In this document: positions 1-13,329 of the stretch, in pieces
Layout: every line of letters begins with the position of its first letter
Numbering within the stretch: the first letter of the stretch is position 1
Assembly: GCA_034401135.1 (NCBI GenBank)
Contig: JAWZSP010000001.1
Span: 2,418,001 to 2,482,000 of the forward strand
Direction: 5' to 3'
Length of the DNA stretch: 64,000 nucleotides
Source: Volutella citrinella
Taxonomy: Eukaryota; Ascomycota; Sordariomycetes; Hypocreales; Nectriaceae
The notes under the pieces: generated by a model
What the model saw: only the letters and a program-made list of their open reading frames with translations
Database searches by the model: none
What the model was told of the DNA's origin: nothing
Translations under genes and position numbers: made by a program

Positions 1-3000
1 CTGGCCGTTTAGCCGCTGTTGAGCATCCAATGCCTAGCAGCACTAAAAGTTGGACACCAAAGGAGCGTCCTGTCAGATAGCATGGACGTTTGACCAGCGC
101 CGTTTATGATGACCCGCAGGTTATGTAGCCGTATCCTTTTTATGGTCTTCAGAACACAATCTCCTAGCATCAGTTTCCGCGATATGCCGATTTGAGATTT
201 TGAGCGCCCAGAAGCCCCAACCATCGAATTCCTTGTGACAGTGGAGAGTCCCCAAGCCGCGGACGGCCGCTGCCGCTAAAACCCCCTTTGCTGTGTTAGA
301 CGGGGAAGGCCTGTTTCAGTTCGCCTATGGGGCACACGTAGGGTGGCGGGGCCACCAACGTCACTGGAACGACGCTAGATGGGTTGGATCTGTGGGTTCT
401 AGCGGGCCCGCGTCATTCACACCTCAGACGCCAGCGCTGATTCCCGCTAGCCTTCAGGGAGAGAGCTCGCCAGGTGGCAGCCTGGCTGCAGAGCAACGCG
501 CCTGCAACTACCGCTCCTACTTGTGTTGGTTGTGCTTCTTCATGCGCGTGCTGCTCTTGTCGTCAGGACCTAGCCACGGCCGTTTTGCCGTTTTGAAGTG
601 AGAATTGGCTGGTGTCAAAGGGGCCAAGGGGCCCCCGATGGATTCTGCACATGTACGGTACTTTTCGTGCAGGACGTGTCCAGAGTATTATGGGGATGTG
701 GCATTACCTGCTCTCCCTACCTGGGCCGTCCGGGTCATGCAGAAGCAGCAAGCAGCAGAGGTAGGATGAAATCGTGCAGTCGGCAATGTCCCGGCGTCAG
801 AGGCGGGCAAGCTGGATAGCGGCGGAACGCACCTGTCCCCAACTGGACTCTACTAGTACCTATTGTGGCGGATTCTTATGTGAGATCATCCCAATATCCG
901 CAGCGTCAAGGTCTGGGTGTTGCCGTCGGGAATTCGATTCGCCGTGCGGACGCCGAAGAATCCGGTCTGGGAGGAGACAAGGAGGCACATGCCCGCCTCC
1001 CGTATCAGGCCGTCCTACCGCAACTCGAGATGAGATGCATCACAACGGTCTGGAGCGCTTTTGATTTGCAACAGCCGGCCCACACGAGGCTGAACACGGC
1101 ATGAGGATCCAAAAATGCAAGCGAGGAAGGGAGAACAAGGGAGCGCTCAACCACACACACGGTGGGGAAGGATACCAGAGAGGTGGCCACAGCTGTGTCT
1201 ATAGCATTGTTCCTGTGCTGTCCACACACCACGGAGCAGACGTCCAGGACTTTGTGGTGCGTGTTTAGCCCTTTGCACATTGTAAAGGGCCACATGTCTT
1301 GGATGTCTGTTTCAAAGGGGCTGTGGGATCGTCTGGGCCGAACTAGCTGCGGGGCGGGGGAAGCTACTATTAGAATTAAGGGTCCCTTCATGCCTCACGC
1401 CGTCTCCATCGTCGTTCCAGGATGGGGCGTTACTGGCCTCCATGGACTGCCCAATGGTCTTAGTTCGTGCCCAGTCACTGTCTGTCAAGCGTTTCGGGCA
1501 TCGACGACGACGACTGTTGACGTCGACGTGATGACGATGGGCAAAGAGGGTGATCTGCAGTCAATATTAGCCCCCAACCCGATAGTTGCCCCAGGGCGCA
1601 CGACATGGGGATCTGCGAAGGCGCCGAAGGACTACGAAACACCCTCAAGCTTCATTCCAATCTTCCTCCCCCATAATTGTGGTGCGCGACTCTTGCCATG
1701 AGGGTCTACTCTGGGCCAATGGACATTATGCATCGGTGTTGTTGGCTGGCATCGCGCTCATCCCGCTTTGTGAGGATGATGAAACTGGCCGCCTCCATGC
1801 CCCTGGATCCTGATGCTCGCCCGCTCTCATCCATCTCGGGTCGTGCTCCCATCCTACGTACTGCCTAGATTACTGCTGGCCCAGGTAGGACAGCCACTAC
1901 ATGTACCAACTCGCCGGGTGTGCATGCATGGGTGAGACGAGGATGCAGTCAGAAAGAACTGGCCTGTGGGATCTTCAGATTATTATCGAGAAACAAAGTC
2001 CAGACTCTTCATTTCACCCCCAAGCACAAAAGAGAGGGGAACCCGAAAGTCAACTTACACAAGTCATCCACCAGAACGGCCTCGCGCTTATACCCTCGTA
2101 CCACCAGCCTGCCCCTACACCAACACGGCGACTAACTCGCATCGCAAATCGTGGCTGGCTAGCCGCCTGTCCTGGGCTAGTTTACGAGCCAGCGTGCGAT
2201 CAATAAATCAATCAATCACAAGTACTGATTCAATGTTGTCTGGGAGGTCCTTACCTACGTCTTCTCGTATGTAGGTACCTCAGTACTTACTGGAGCGGGT
2301 TACGGAGCCAGTACCCCTCCACATCAACCTAACCCTTGGCGCTAGCACCCTTGCCCCTGCTCTGGCCCCCTTTGCTTTCTCGTCAGGGCATCCGGGCTCC
2401 AGTCACAGGCAGGGGCACGTACCTGGCACCGTCTTGGTCGCTGTCCCCGACCACGCCTCCTCGGTGCTAACAGTGCTTCAGAGGCCTCTCCCTGTACCGA
2501 GTGTGGGAGTGCCACATCGGCCTCCTCTGACCTGCCTTCCCACCTTCCCACCTCCTAAGGTAGGTACCTCTACGCAGGTACCTTCCGATGGTGTGGTGTT
2601 GCAGCCAACCCCCGCCGGGGCCTGAGCTACTATTATCTACAGTATACGCTATCTGTGCACCACCACACGCCGCCCGCCACGAGACCACTGACACACCACA
2701 CCTGCCAGCTGTTACACCCCACGCATAACTCTCCCTCTCGCAGCTCCAGTACCTCCTACCACTTCACAACTTCGCTCCCTTCTCCCTCTAGACACCAAGC
2801 CAGAGACGTTTTTGCTCCCCGGAGCCCATCTCCGTAGCTCAGCACCCTGCCCAGCAGCCGCGCTGCCCGAGCTTCCAGCGCCACCTTCCAAGCGCCCGCT
2901 ACTTATCCCCACATGCCCGCCAGTTCAATCTCGTGTCGACAACAGTACCAGCCTCATTGGGCCAACCCCACTGCGACGTCGTAACCGCAGCGAAGTCCAG

Positions 3001-3162
3001 TTCGCATTCGAGACAATACCCTCTACCCTCTCGACATTCTCTCGACATTTTCCCGACTTCGTTCCTGAATCCTATTGACGAACGGCAAGCGCGACACATC
3101 AGCCGCCTGCTGCGTCCTCTGAGAGTCAAATGACACCGCAATAGGCCCCCTAACGACTTGCA
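1..3162. other. Left-end non-coding region, promoter of the 3163 gene
   Basis: No gene is supported here. Open stretches in all six frames are short, low-complexity in composition and lack recognisable domains or splice-consistent continuation. The last ~600 bases are C/T-rich, as is usual for promoters and 5' leaders of filamentous ascomycetes. Several TAGGTACCT-like palindromic words occur (about 2272 and 2565-2582). Confidence 0.6.
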
Positions 3163-6100
3163 ATGGAAAACGAAGCGACATCCATCCACGATGGCCGCTC
3201 CTCTCGGAGAGATCGCCTCATGGGCAAGCTATTTGGCGGCGCCAAAACCGAACGCAAGGTTCTCGAACAGCAGTCCGCTGCCAACGTCGATGCCTTCCTT
3301 CACAGCTCCACGGACAACCTGAGCATCACCCACGCTCCTCCTCCCCCGCCTCCGTCTTCGCTGCCCAAGCTAGCTAAGCTTGATACCACCTCCATCTCAC
3401 GCTACCCTCAAGCTCTGGCTGTCAACCACCAGGCCCAGCAGAACAGGCCTCTCGCGCCGGGGCGCCCCGATGTCAGATCTCCTGGGCAAGGTGCGAGATC
3501 CCGCCCTAATAGGAAGGGCCTCGTGGTCAGGTTCGCGGATTCACACCCAGACGTCATTGGCGAGGGCGGTGACGAGTCGGAGATGCCCACAATGGACATC
3601 TCAAAGAGGAAGAAGGCCAGACCTCCACAGCCCCCCCAACCGCCTCCGCACCGAAACGCGAATTATCCCCCGGGCCAGCAACCGTCAAGGTCTCCCGATG
3701 GACCCTCTGCTCCTATGCCTCCCCCGCCACAGACCGACTTCCAGCCCAAGCCGCTGTCTCGAACCCAGACAGGGTTCTCGTCTGTATACGAACCTGAGTC
3801 GGACGAGGAAGCACAGCACCAACAATCCGAACCCAACTCTGGTTCTCTAAATTCAGCAGCCTCGATTATAAGCAACAGCAGCAGACTAATCCCTGGCAAA
3901 CCACCAACGGGTAGATTTATGGGCTCTGCTGGAAATGGCGACGAAAACCGCAGGTCATTTATCGAGATTCACTCCGCTCAGATGCGCGATGCTGAAGGTA
4001 GGGCCTTCGCGGAGGCTTCTCGCGTGGCAAGCGCGACTTCAGCGTCCTCGAATAACTGGGACGATCTCCCCTCTGCTGAGCCTTTGTCTGCATCGCCACA
4101 GGACCCTCGGCGTGGACCACACCCACCTGATTCACAGGCCCCGAAGCCAAACCTCGACTACAGCCCCGCCTCGATGCACTCCGAAACATCAAGCCTGGCC
4201 ACGCCAGACTACGAACCAAGCCAGATAACGCGTCAGCCAAGTATTGCATCGCATGTTTCCCGGCAACCAAGCCAAACTTCTCAGCGTGGCCCACCCATGA
4301 TGGCATCTAGATCTCTGTCCATCCGAGTTGCTGATGGAACCTCTGGAGCAGGTGAAGAGGCGCTCAACACCTTTGTGATGCGGACGAAGCACCTCTTTGA
4401 ATTGTTCCGCCTTCACGCCGAGACCATCAAGCCTTTGTCCGCGTGTGTGCCCAGAGACTTCGTTCGCGGCGGTCTATGGTGGTTCTTGAAAGGCCGTATG
4501 GGTTTGGAGGCAGCCATTCGAGAGCGACCAAACTCTCCGCAAGGTCAGATGCAGAATGATCGGGATCGACAGCAAGCCTACGCGAACCTCTCCAAAGCGT
4601 ATTGGCTTTGCGAGGAGGTGATTCCTGAGATTGCACAGGGGCAGAATTTGACTGTGGAACCCGAAGTGTACGAGGTCGTCCAAAGCGTCGATTCAGCCTT
4701 GAGAAAACTCGCCATGTCCATGAAACGAAATGGATTCTTGCCGCCAGAGGAAGCGTTTCTTCCGCAAACCATTGACAAATCAATCTGGCTAGAATACCCT
4801 CCCCTAAGCCAGGACATGATTGCTCTGCTCTCAGGGAATTGGGGTGCTGGCATGACCGCCATGACGAACTCGATGTCGGATCTACGCCTCCTAGACGCAC
4901 TGCCCGTGGGCGATAATACGGAAAACTTCAATTATGGACGAGTATACGCAGATGTCTACCTTATGGAACAAGGCAGCGAGTCACAGCGACTGCATTTCCC
5001 GTGTATGTTGTCCATGGTTCGGCCTCTGCGGTCCACTGGACTGGTCTTCGTTCTGGCCAGTCAAAACGGCCATATCCAATTGGCTATTCAAGAAAACAAA
5101 AACGTTGGACCAGTGTGGGATGATGTTCGTTGGCGAAACGAGACGTGCTCACTGGATGTCAAGCTTCGACGCGGCTTCATGCTAGCCGTTCAACTTGTGC
5201 AGCAAGACTACCGAGTTCTATGGAGCATGTACGATTTCGGACACAAAATTCAAACATCGCTCTTCCCCAGGAGCGACGAGAACATGGTTTTCCGAAGCAC
5301 TCTCCGTTCATTTCAGTACATGGATGCCGACCCTCAATCTCGTCAGTTCCCTAAGGAACCGGTTTCTCAGTGCGAGGTGGCCCTGTTTGAGAAGCTCATG
5401 AAAGAGAGCGGACCCCAAGGTGTCCGCACATTCCACCTGGGGTTCCGTGTGGCCGTTGTGACGGGCACAAAAACACGAACACTAAGCGGTGTAAACCACT
5501 CTTATCCACCGTCCTTGCCCGTTCAATTCGGATTCTTCCGCGGAGATGGCGATGCCCCATCATTGTCCATCAAGTTCGAAAGCAGCAAGTCGAAGGGCCG
5601 CATGGTACTGGTATTCAGCGATGAGAAGGCCAGGATCAAGTTCCACTCGCTGCTGACGGGAACCGCAATGGAGCATGACGAGAAAATCTACGCCGATGTC
5701 CCGATAAAGACCTTCACAATTGCTCAAAGCCTCAGGGAGCCTACTGGGCTGCCACCCTTTAACCGTATGCCGTGGCGGGCGGTGAGGGTTGTTAACGATG
5801 AGTTTGGGGATGAGCAACCGCCAACGGTTTTGGCGGACCGACTCAAGGTGGTTCTCGAGTATCAGAACGGCAACATTACTGATCGTATAAATGTTGACCC
5901 AGGCGAGCTTCGAATGCGACTGGAAGTATCCAATGCCAAAGTCCTACGCATCCTTCGCCAGCCGCAGAAGGATATGACAATGTCTGTTTCAGAGGCGCAG
6001 GTGCCAAAGGAACTACCTAGGAATATGCTGGATGCTCTGCAAGTTGTACGCCAAAGCCAGACGATAAGATCCTTCGAGTTCAACAACCTCAAGGACTTGC

Positions 6101-6656
6101 ACAGTTTTCAGCACGCCATGATGGGTTTCGAGGTCGTCTTCGATGCGCTAGCTGCAACATTTGCTATCGCTCGGCGACGAATGGTGGTGCCCATCCATAA
6201 AAAATGGGAAGCGGGCTACACCAGGATTCAACTCGTCAAGCAAGATGATAAAACCCTGCAGCTCTTGGCTTTCTTTGAAGATTTCCATCATGGGCACTGC
6301 ATGAACTTTGTGCTCAGGGGAACAGATGTCTACGAGAGCTTCCATCGCAGTGGAAAGTCCGGTATCAAGTTCGTCGACGCCAAGTTCCCGCTGCCCCGGC
6401 TGCCAGCCGAAAAGGACGGTGACTACGATGACGTTGCCTTTGTATGTCTCGATCTCCCGGATCTTCCCGGAGAACACGACGATATCTCCATTATGTTTGA
6501 AAAAGAGTCAGGTAAGTGCCACCAAGCCGCCACCTTGCGAGACGATGGAATCCAGGGTCGAGGCTAACCAATTTTGCTACAGATCGAGACGCCCTTGCTC
6601 AGCTACTGCCAGCATCCGTCAAAGGCTCAGCAAGAATGTCATCACGATTGAAATGA
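3163..6656 (+). CDS. Large conserved-looking fungal protein of unknown function
   Basis: Two exons, 3163-6511 and 6583-6656, give 1140 residues. The intron (6512-6582) has donor GTAAGT, a GCTAAC branch site and a CTACAG acceptor; reading through it would instead stop at 6565. The first ~390 residues are disordered: a short basic N-terminus, a run of prolines, then Ser/Gln/Pro-rich sequence. From about residue 400 the protein becomes ordered, with long stretches of alternating hydrophobic and charged residues that suggest alpha-helical and beta-rich (PH-like) modules, but I recognise no catalytic motif, transmembrane segment or signal peptide. I do not know the family. The layout (disordered N-terminus, globular C-terminus) resembles cortical or signalling scaffolds, which is only a guess. 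The ATG is the first in frame and is preceded by a C-rich leader. Confidence 0.85.
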
Positions 6657-9395
6657 GGAATCATTGAGATTCAACACCACGGCCACTCTTGGACATGTAG
6701 CTCATATGCGGGCCAATGTGGACGGATTTATACCCAGCGATTGAAGTGGAGCGTGGACGCTTAATGCAGCCATTAGGAAAGATGTGATTTATGATGCCCG
6801 ATATATGCATGACGTATAGCCATGTTGACGTGGACTGACAGTCTGCGCGAAGATCTCGGGATGGGGGCAAAGACATGTAGCCCGAGGCGGACGGAGCTGG
6901 TGGGACGTGAGCGTCCTCGGCGTTTCAGGGGCATTGCACTGGGCAGACTCGGGACATTTAGCAGCAGTAAGACAGACGGGCGAAGGACGGGCCAACACCT
7001 GTCGCGCCTATGGAGAGGTGGAACACGAATTCCTTCCTCTTCGACACAAGCGGACCGACTGCTCTCGAAATGTGAACCCATGACGGTGAACACTGTAGTG
7101 ATGCTTTGGTCATGGAACTGGCCAGCTGCTAAGCAAAATTAGAGGCGGGCCAAGGTACTGAGTATGCATTTTACGACATGATGGCAGACATTGTAAGCTC
7201 CCTGGTTGGCCAACACTTCCGTTCGGCATGGATGACCTTCTGAAAAACATGGCTTGCCCTGTGCACGGCGTATGCAGTATTAATTACCCAAGTGATGGAT
7301 GCGCTCATTATTAGGTACCTAACCGAGAACAGTTCACCATAAGACCCCATGAGGCGGAACCTAGTGTCGTGATTGGGTAATATATGACTGGCTAACGGGG
7401 TGGCTTCAACCTGGTAGCCAGGCCAAAGGAAGTGAACGGGACGGTTCAACGGTCAAAGGGCAGCGATGACGGTATTGTCAACTCGGAATTGACTCGGACA
7501 ATGAAAAAGCCTCTGCCCCGAAGAGGCAATGGATCATATGCCAACCGGCCCAAAGCAGCAGTTGGCCGCATCCCAGGTAGGTGGCTGGCACCGAAGGAAG
7601 TTTGACCTGTTGGTCGATGGCGGCCAAGGTGGTGTAATCAGTGCGCTGGTCTTAAACGGAGGATTGAGGCCCCGGGTGCGCCGGCTGGAAGAAGCAGGCA
7701 ACAGATGCAGGCTTCGGGGCTACCGCGCGAGGTGAGTTTCGGTATTGGTCGCTCATGACGAGCATGTCAAGCACGAGGGGCTACGAGTGGCTTCGGATGC
7801 CTGGCGTGGGCGGCGTTGAGAGCGTGCGCGGGATGGGCGGGCTCCAATGGGTGTGGGAGATGCGACATGCGGGCCTCCACCCCACAGTGCAACGACGGGC
7901 AGTCTTACGGGAAGACTGATGAAGGTCCCCTGGGCGCAACGCCATCCATCTTGTTGAAACTCTGGACCATGCCTCCCCGGCCGAGTTCCTTTGGTTTTCT
8001 GGTGCCCTGGCGCATCCCCTCGCGCCGTCAATGCTCATCACGTCTTAATGGCGGCATCACTGGAGAGCAACAACTAGTGCATGTCCATCATGACAATTGG
8101 TGATTGGTCGGGTTTTGTAAGGTGGCATCGCATGCCCGCATGCAGCATTAGCTCAGCCTTGATATGCTAGACCCGACGTCATCCACTTCGGGGGCCCCCA
8201 CCTCTTCTTTGAAGCTCCTCAAGGGCTACCGGCTACTGACTTGTAGGCAACGGATGTGGCGTGGAAGCTCACCACCATGAACACAGCATTTGGGGATATT
8301 CCCACCCCAACTGCTATTATATCATTATTGGAAGAGTAGCGGTTTTCGGCTCGGTGACGTCAGCGCCACCAACCCGCGCGTGGTAGCCTGGAGGAGGCCT
8401 TTGCTATGAATCGCTACGTAGTAGAAGTTGCACAGACTCTCGAGCAACCAACCTTTCCTGCTAGTACCTAATCTAGTAGTTTCCGACGATAAAGCAAGGC
8501 AGGATGTTTGGCTTTTGTGGAAGGCCCTTCCCCGTTTCCTCCTGGCGCTTTCCTAGTACTGCTCACTTCTTCGGAGTCCTATGGTAGTAGTAGTAATACA
8601 TTACGTGCCTGCCTTACCTTCCAGGTAGGGATGGGCATCAGAGCAACTGGCGGGTACCTTCTCGAGATTCCACCGGCGATGTTCTACCTTGCCTTTCCAA
8701 AGTCGTATGCGCCATGCGAGGTCGCTTGGCAACAAGCTCCAGCCCGCCACACCTCACCCAGCTAGGTAGGTAACTTCTCAACGTGTTGTGCTACACCACA
8801 GTAGCGATGCCGGTATTGTGCTGCCTTCCATCTCCACCCAGTCCCAGTCGCTCAAAAAGCTGGGCCCCAGTCAGGCGTCTGCCATCCTTCCCAACGGTTT
8901 CCGTCACTTCCGTCACCACCTTCGTCTAGCCTTGGCCTCTCTATTCGATTTACACCCTCCCCTTCCCCCTCTCCCTTCTCATCATCCTCTACCGCCTCAA
9001 TCCAACAAGTCCGCCCCTTCCCCGGCGCCGGCCCGCTCCGTATCGTATACGTCACTGTCGGTTCTCGCATCAAGCTCGACAATTGAAGAACCCGCAATTA
9101 CTCACTCCTCCTCCCGCATACCTTACTCAGGCAACATCACCGAGAGGCCCGGGGTCTGTCTCTCTGTCACTGCCTGGATCCCGCCAACGCCTGATTCCCA
9201 GTCGAGCTCGATTACAACAAACAAACACCCGCCGCAGTGCGTCGCAAAGCATTCTCCAACCCCTCGCCACACCGACCTGCATAGACCTGCATTGGCAGAC
9301 CGTCTAGCACAGGCTCCAAAACTCCAAAGTGCGTCAGCCGCTTGACGCAAGTCCCAGCTCATCCAACTTATCGGCTCCCAACACCACCACCCACC
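6657..9395. other. 2.7 kb intergenic region, no gene seen
   Basis: No supported gene, RNA or mobile element. Frames are broken by stops and short open stretches have no recognisable protein. TAGGTACCTA-like words are present (7315-7323, 8764-8772). The last ~600 bases before 9396 are C/T-rich and probably contain the promoter and 5' leader of the oxysterol-binding protein gene. Confidence 0.55.
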
Positions 9396-11808
9396 ATGGT
9401 CATGGGCCTATCCTCCGTCGTTTCGCACCACCGTCGGAGAACGAGCAGTGCCACCAGTGAGTTTCCGCCTCGATGTTCCATTCGGTTTTGTGCCCATCTC
9501 GTCTCGCCTCCATTTGTCATGTCGATTCCTTCATCAACAGATTGCCAGCATCAGGCAGTTGCTGGCGCGCGCACCCCAACTGGAGCCCACTCACACCAAC
9601 GCTTCCACTCACTGCATGAGCGTCGCACCTCCCTGTGCGCCAGCAGCTAGGGGGTCAGGCCCAGCGCTGGGCTTCCATTCTGCAACCCCCCCTCCCCCCA
9701 TAAACCCCACCACGGCACTCCCATCATTCCCCGGATGGCCGCGTGCTCTGGCCGTCACCCCGCCGAGCGCGCCGCTATGTCTTCCCCGAATCCTCCGCGC
9801 ATCGACCCTGCCTAACTTCCTTTCTCCCCGTTTTTGCCTCCCCCCATAGCCCTCCCATCCTAGCCAAATACATCCACGAGCTTCGAATTGTCATGTTAAC
9901 CGGTTGGTTTGCTCAACCTGAAGGCGGGCGCCCGTCCCTCGACGAACCGCGAGCTCCCGATTCAGCCCCCCACTCGGACGATGATACCCAGGATATCGAG
10001 CCCGACCAGGGCAATGGTGAGTCAAAAGGCCTATCTCGCGCAGCATCCAACAACTGCTAACGGGCTCAATTCGCCGCCTCAGTCCTTTCGCACATCATCG
10101 CACAGCTGCGACCAGGTGCCGACCTAAGCCGAGTCGTCCTGCCTACCTTCATTCTCGAGCCCCGCAGCATGCTCGAGCGCATCACAAAGTTGGTGAAGCC
10201 CCAGCAACTCTAGGCTTCGCAGCTGACCAATGCCCATAAAGCTTTATGTGCCACCCCGAGATGTTGTTGCACATCCCCACCATTGTCGATCCCACCGAGC
10301 GGTTCCTCGCCGTTGTCAAGTTCTACCTAAGCGGCTGGCATATTCGTCCTCCGTGCGTCCCAGTTCAACCCGCAACAAAAGGCGTGGGCAAGATGCTAAT
10401 ACTACAATAGCGGCGTCAAGAAGCCTCTCAATCCCATTCTTGGCGAAATCTTCACCTGCTATTGGGATTTTGACGACAACAAGCGCGCGTATTACATCTC
10501 AGAGCAAACCTCTCATCACCCTCCAAAGTCGAGCTACTTCTACATGGCCCCCGAACATCACATACGTATTGACGGGACCCTGAAGCCCCGAAGTCGCTTT
10601 TTAGGCAATTCTGCAGCCAGTTTGATGGAGGGTATTGCCTTTTTAAGCTTACTAAATCTGGGCGAAGACCCTGCCAAGGGAGAGCGATAGTTCGTCTCCA
10701 AAAATGCATTAACCCTATATAAAGCGCGGAGGCTAACCATGTTGACAGCATCTTGACCCAACCCAATATGTATGCCCGAGGTATCCTTTTCGGTAAGATG
10801 AAGTACGAGCTCGGCGACCACAGCTTCGTCAGGTGCCCGGATCTTGACCTGACTGCCGACATTGAATTCAAGACCAAGGGCTGGGTGAGTGGCACGTACG
10901 ATGCCATCGGCGGAGTGATAAAGAGGGAGAGCACTGGTGAAGTTCTTTATGAATTGTCGGGGCTCTGGAGTGAAGAGATGCATATTCGAGACATGATAGT
11001 ATGTGATCGCGATCCCCCCTCAACAGCACCCCATCCTCTAACATGCACAGACCGGTCAACGAGAAATGTTCTTCAATGCACTTCGATCAAAGCCCAGCCC
11101 CCCTCTGGTACGCCCCATCGAGGAACAGGAGGAGCGCGAATCTCAGCGACTTTGGGAAAAGACGGCCAAGGCCGTAATTGAGCGGAATCACGAGGTTGCC
11201 ACCGATGAGAAAACGAAGATTGAGGATCGTCAACGTGAAGAGGCTGCTGCGCGAGCGCATGATACCATTGAATGGCACCCTAGGCTGTTCCGCGCCGTGA
11301 AGGGCGCGGTAGCGGGAGAAGAAGAGGGTGAAGAAGACCTTGAATGGATCATCAATGCCCACATGCAAGTCTGAAGAGCACTGAACTCAAGGAGTAGTTG
11401 CTGACCTACGTTTCCAGCGATTCATCCGCACCTCCCGAGAAGCAAACTGAGCAAATCATGGCTATCTACCCAATTGTCAAGGGTCAAAAGCCAAGCGAAC
11501 GCAACTTCATTCCTCCCCACAGCCCAGTGGTTGCGACTTCAACGCATTCAACAAACCATGCGAAGACCAACAATGAGTTGAGCGCGACATCTCAAAAAGC
11601 TTCGAATGCGAGCCCGAGAGCAGCGAAACCGGCAGCGCAAGAAGACTTGATTGATTTTGGAGATGCGCCCGATCCTGTGCCAGCAGCTCCCCCGAAAAGC
11701 CACACCGAAATTCAGGACCTTCTTACAACAACTGGAAAGCCAGCCGATGGGCCCCTGCTCGATTTCACTGAAGATTTAAAGAATGACCTTCCAAACGATA
11801 AGAAATAA
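9396..11808 (+). CDS. KES1: Oxysterol-binding protein, Kes1/Osh4-like, no PH domain
   Basis: Sterol/phosphoinositide lipid-transfer protein of the OSBP-related family, expected to exchange lipids at membrane contacts. Eight exons: 9396-9456, 9924-10016, 10083-10188, 10242-10352, 10411-10689, 10749-10998, 11051-11364, 11418-11808; 534 residues in one frame. The family fingerprint EQTSHHPP falls at residues 155-162 and follows the conserved run [12 protein letters not shown]. An acidic/basic helix-rich segment and a ~100-residue low-complexity tail close the protein; there is no PH or ankyrin region. Unspliced, the gene looks broken (in-frame TAGs at 10212 and 10688), but every stop is removed by an intron. 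Two donors are weak (GTTGGT at 10189, GTTCGT at 10690) and the last intron is GC-AG. Exon 1 and the 467-nt first intron rest only on phase and consensus and are the least certain part. Confidence 0.85.
11365..11417 (+). other. GC-AG intron in the oxysterol-binding protein gene
   Basis: Donor GCAAGT at 11365, branch-like GCTGAC, acceptor TTCCAG ending at 11417. Splicing joins CAC AT to C GAT TCA and keeps the reading frame into the conserved continuation; no GT donor nearby does so. Without splicing translation stops within a few codons. Confidence 0.8.
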
Positions 11809-12341
11809 TGGACACAAAATCATACTCGAGCTATTAGAGGCCATCACAAGGTTTACGGATGCATTGACGAAGTTCAAAGACACGACAGGGAGGGACTGGA
11901 TGGTACTCTTTTTTTCACATCGGCATTTTGGCGCGCGGTCAGGCGGGACTCCTTACACATATCTCTGCACATACATACCGAATTACCGATGCTTGGGTTG
12001 GCCTGGATTCGGCACCAACATCGGTGCAGCTTCAACCACGCAGAGGCATACGACTGGCAATATGCATACTCGATGACAGCTGAATTGAGATTACGGCAAG
12101 CGTCTGCTGAGAAAACAATAGACTAGATCGGCATCACCGTGCAGATTGCCCTGTTATGGGAGCGACTCATAGCTGTGCAACAAAATCGACTTCTGATTTA
12201 CATGAATTACATGTACGATTTTCACCAACCCAGCCAAATATGCAAGGGCGCGACCGTAAAACTCCTTCCTTGAACGCCAAGCCACCTTATCAAGATCCAT
12301 TCTCGGGCGAAATAGAACACATAGAGTCATTTCACATCCAT
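11809..12341. other. Convergent 3' intergenic region
   Basis: Shared 3' flank of the oxysterol-binding protein gene and the U2AF small-subunit gene. Only 3' untranslated sequence is expected; nothing else is seen. Confidence 0.6.
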
Positions 12342-13159
12342 CTAGAATCGCCGTCTCGTAGGCTCCGGGGTGGGGGAACGGCTCACGCTGCGCTCGTCAC
12401 GGCCTCGTTCCTTCAGCCACTTCTTCGTGCTGAGTGTGAGATCGCGGTCGAGCTCTTCGCCGGGGTTTTTGCGGTGGATGAAGTTGCAGAAGCCTGCACG
12501 AACACAGCCCTCGCCCGAGTTGAGGCGGCAGCAGGCCTCGCGGAAGTCGGTGACGGGGCTGAGCTCGCAGTAGATGGGGCGGCCGGCGTACCATCGGCTG
12601 TTGAGCTCGTCGCAGGCCTTTTGGGCTGACTCTTCGTACTTGAATCGGGCGTAGACGTTTCCGATGAGATCTTGAGCGGAGCATATTTGTCAGTGTCCCA
12701 TCAGGTACCCAGGTAGGTTATCGAGGCAGGGTTTGTACTCACGATCATTGCGATTGTCGCAGACGACGAGCTCCTCCAGCTCCCCGTACTTGCAGAGCTC
12801 GCACCAGATATCTTCATAAAAGGCGTCAAAGTGGTTCTGCAGTTGAGAAGCGTTCATTCGGTTGTTCTTGTCGTTGGCAGGGTTCTGGTAGAGGTTGGGC
12901 ATGAGGATGGTCTGGCTGTAGGACGGCTTGACGTGTTTTCGCGAGCAACGATCGCCATGGCGACAGGCACCGATTTTCTACGCGATACAAATACTCAGGT
13001 TAGCCAACTGTGTTTTCCCATGAAAGACAGCAAAGAGTGCCCTCGCGTCCCGAATTGCGACACGCTTGGAGCCTCTCGATCGGTTATACGTACAAAGTAG
13101 AAGGAGCAGTTGACCTTGTCAAGCTCAGTTCCGAAAATGGATGCCAGGAAGTTGGCCAT
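12342..13159 (-). CDS. U2AF1: U2AF small subunit (U2AF35)
   Basis: Splicing factor that recognises the AG of 3' splice sites together with U2AF65. Exons on the minus strand are 13159-13094, 12977-12743 and 12670-12342, giving 209 residues. The first CCCH zinc finger (residues ~18-37, C-x8-C-x5-C-x3-H) is built across intron 1. Then come the UHM/RRM domain (from ~45), a second CCCH finger beginning at the CCR motif, and a very short C-terminal tail with a few RS/SP pairs ending ...RRRF in place of the long RS domain of animals. Length and architecture match fungal U2AF35. Introns have donors GTACGT and GTGAGT. The gene is head to head with the ELMO gene, with two TCACGTGA sites between them. 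Confidence 0.95.
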
Positions 13160-13320
13160 TGTGGCGTTAAATCTGATAACTCGGAGGACCGTGGGTGGAA
13201 TGCGAGTGTTGGAGATGATGTTCGGAGCCGGTTGGGGCGAGCTTGGGAAGAATTGTTAGTCTTGCGATTGAGCCAACAAGTAGCTGGAGCCTTGCGCCAC
13301 ATTTGTGGTTGACATGGCGG

Positions 13321-13329
13321 GTCACGTGA
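13321..13329. promoter_or_regulatory. E-box palindrome GTCACGTGA
   Basis: CACGTG core in the TCACGTGA context preferred by Cbf1/USF-type bHLH factors. It lies about 160 bp upstream of the U2AF35 start codon. Binding is inferred from the motif only. Confidence 0.5.

Noticed and set aside
10189..10748. Oxysterol-binding protein gene looked like a pseudogene with in-frame stops
   Set aside because: Each stop (near 10212 and 10688, and after 11368) falls in a short intron with branch site and AG. The spliced frame sums to 534 codons plus stop and matches the family throughout.
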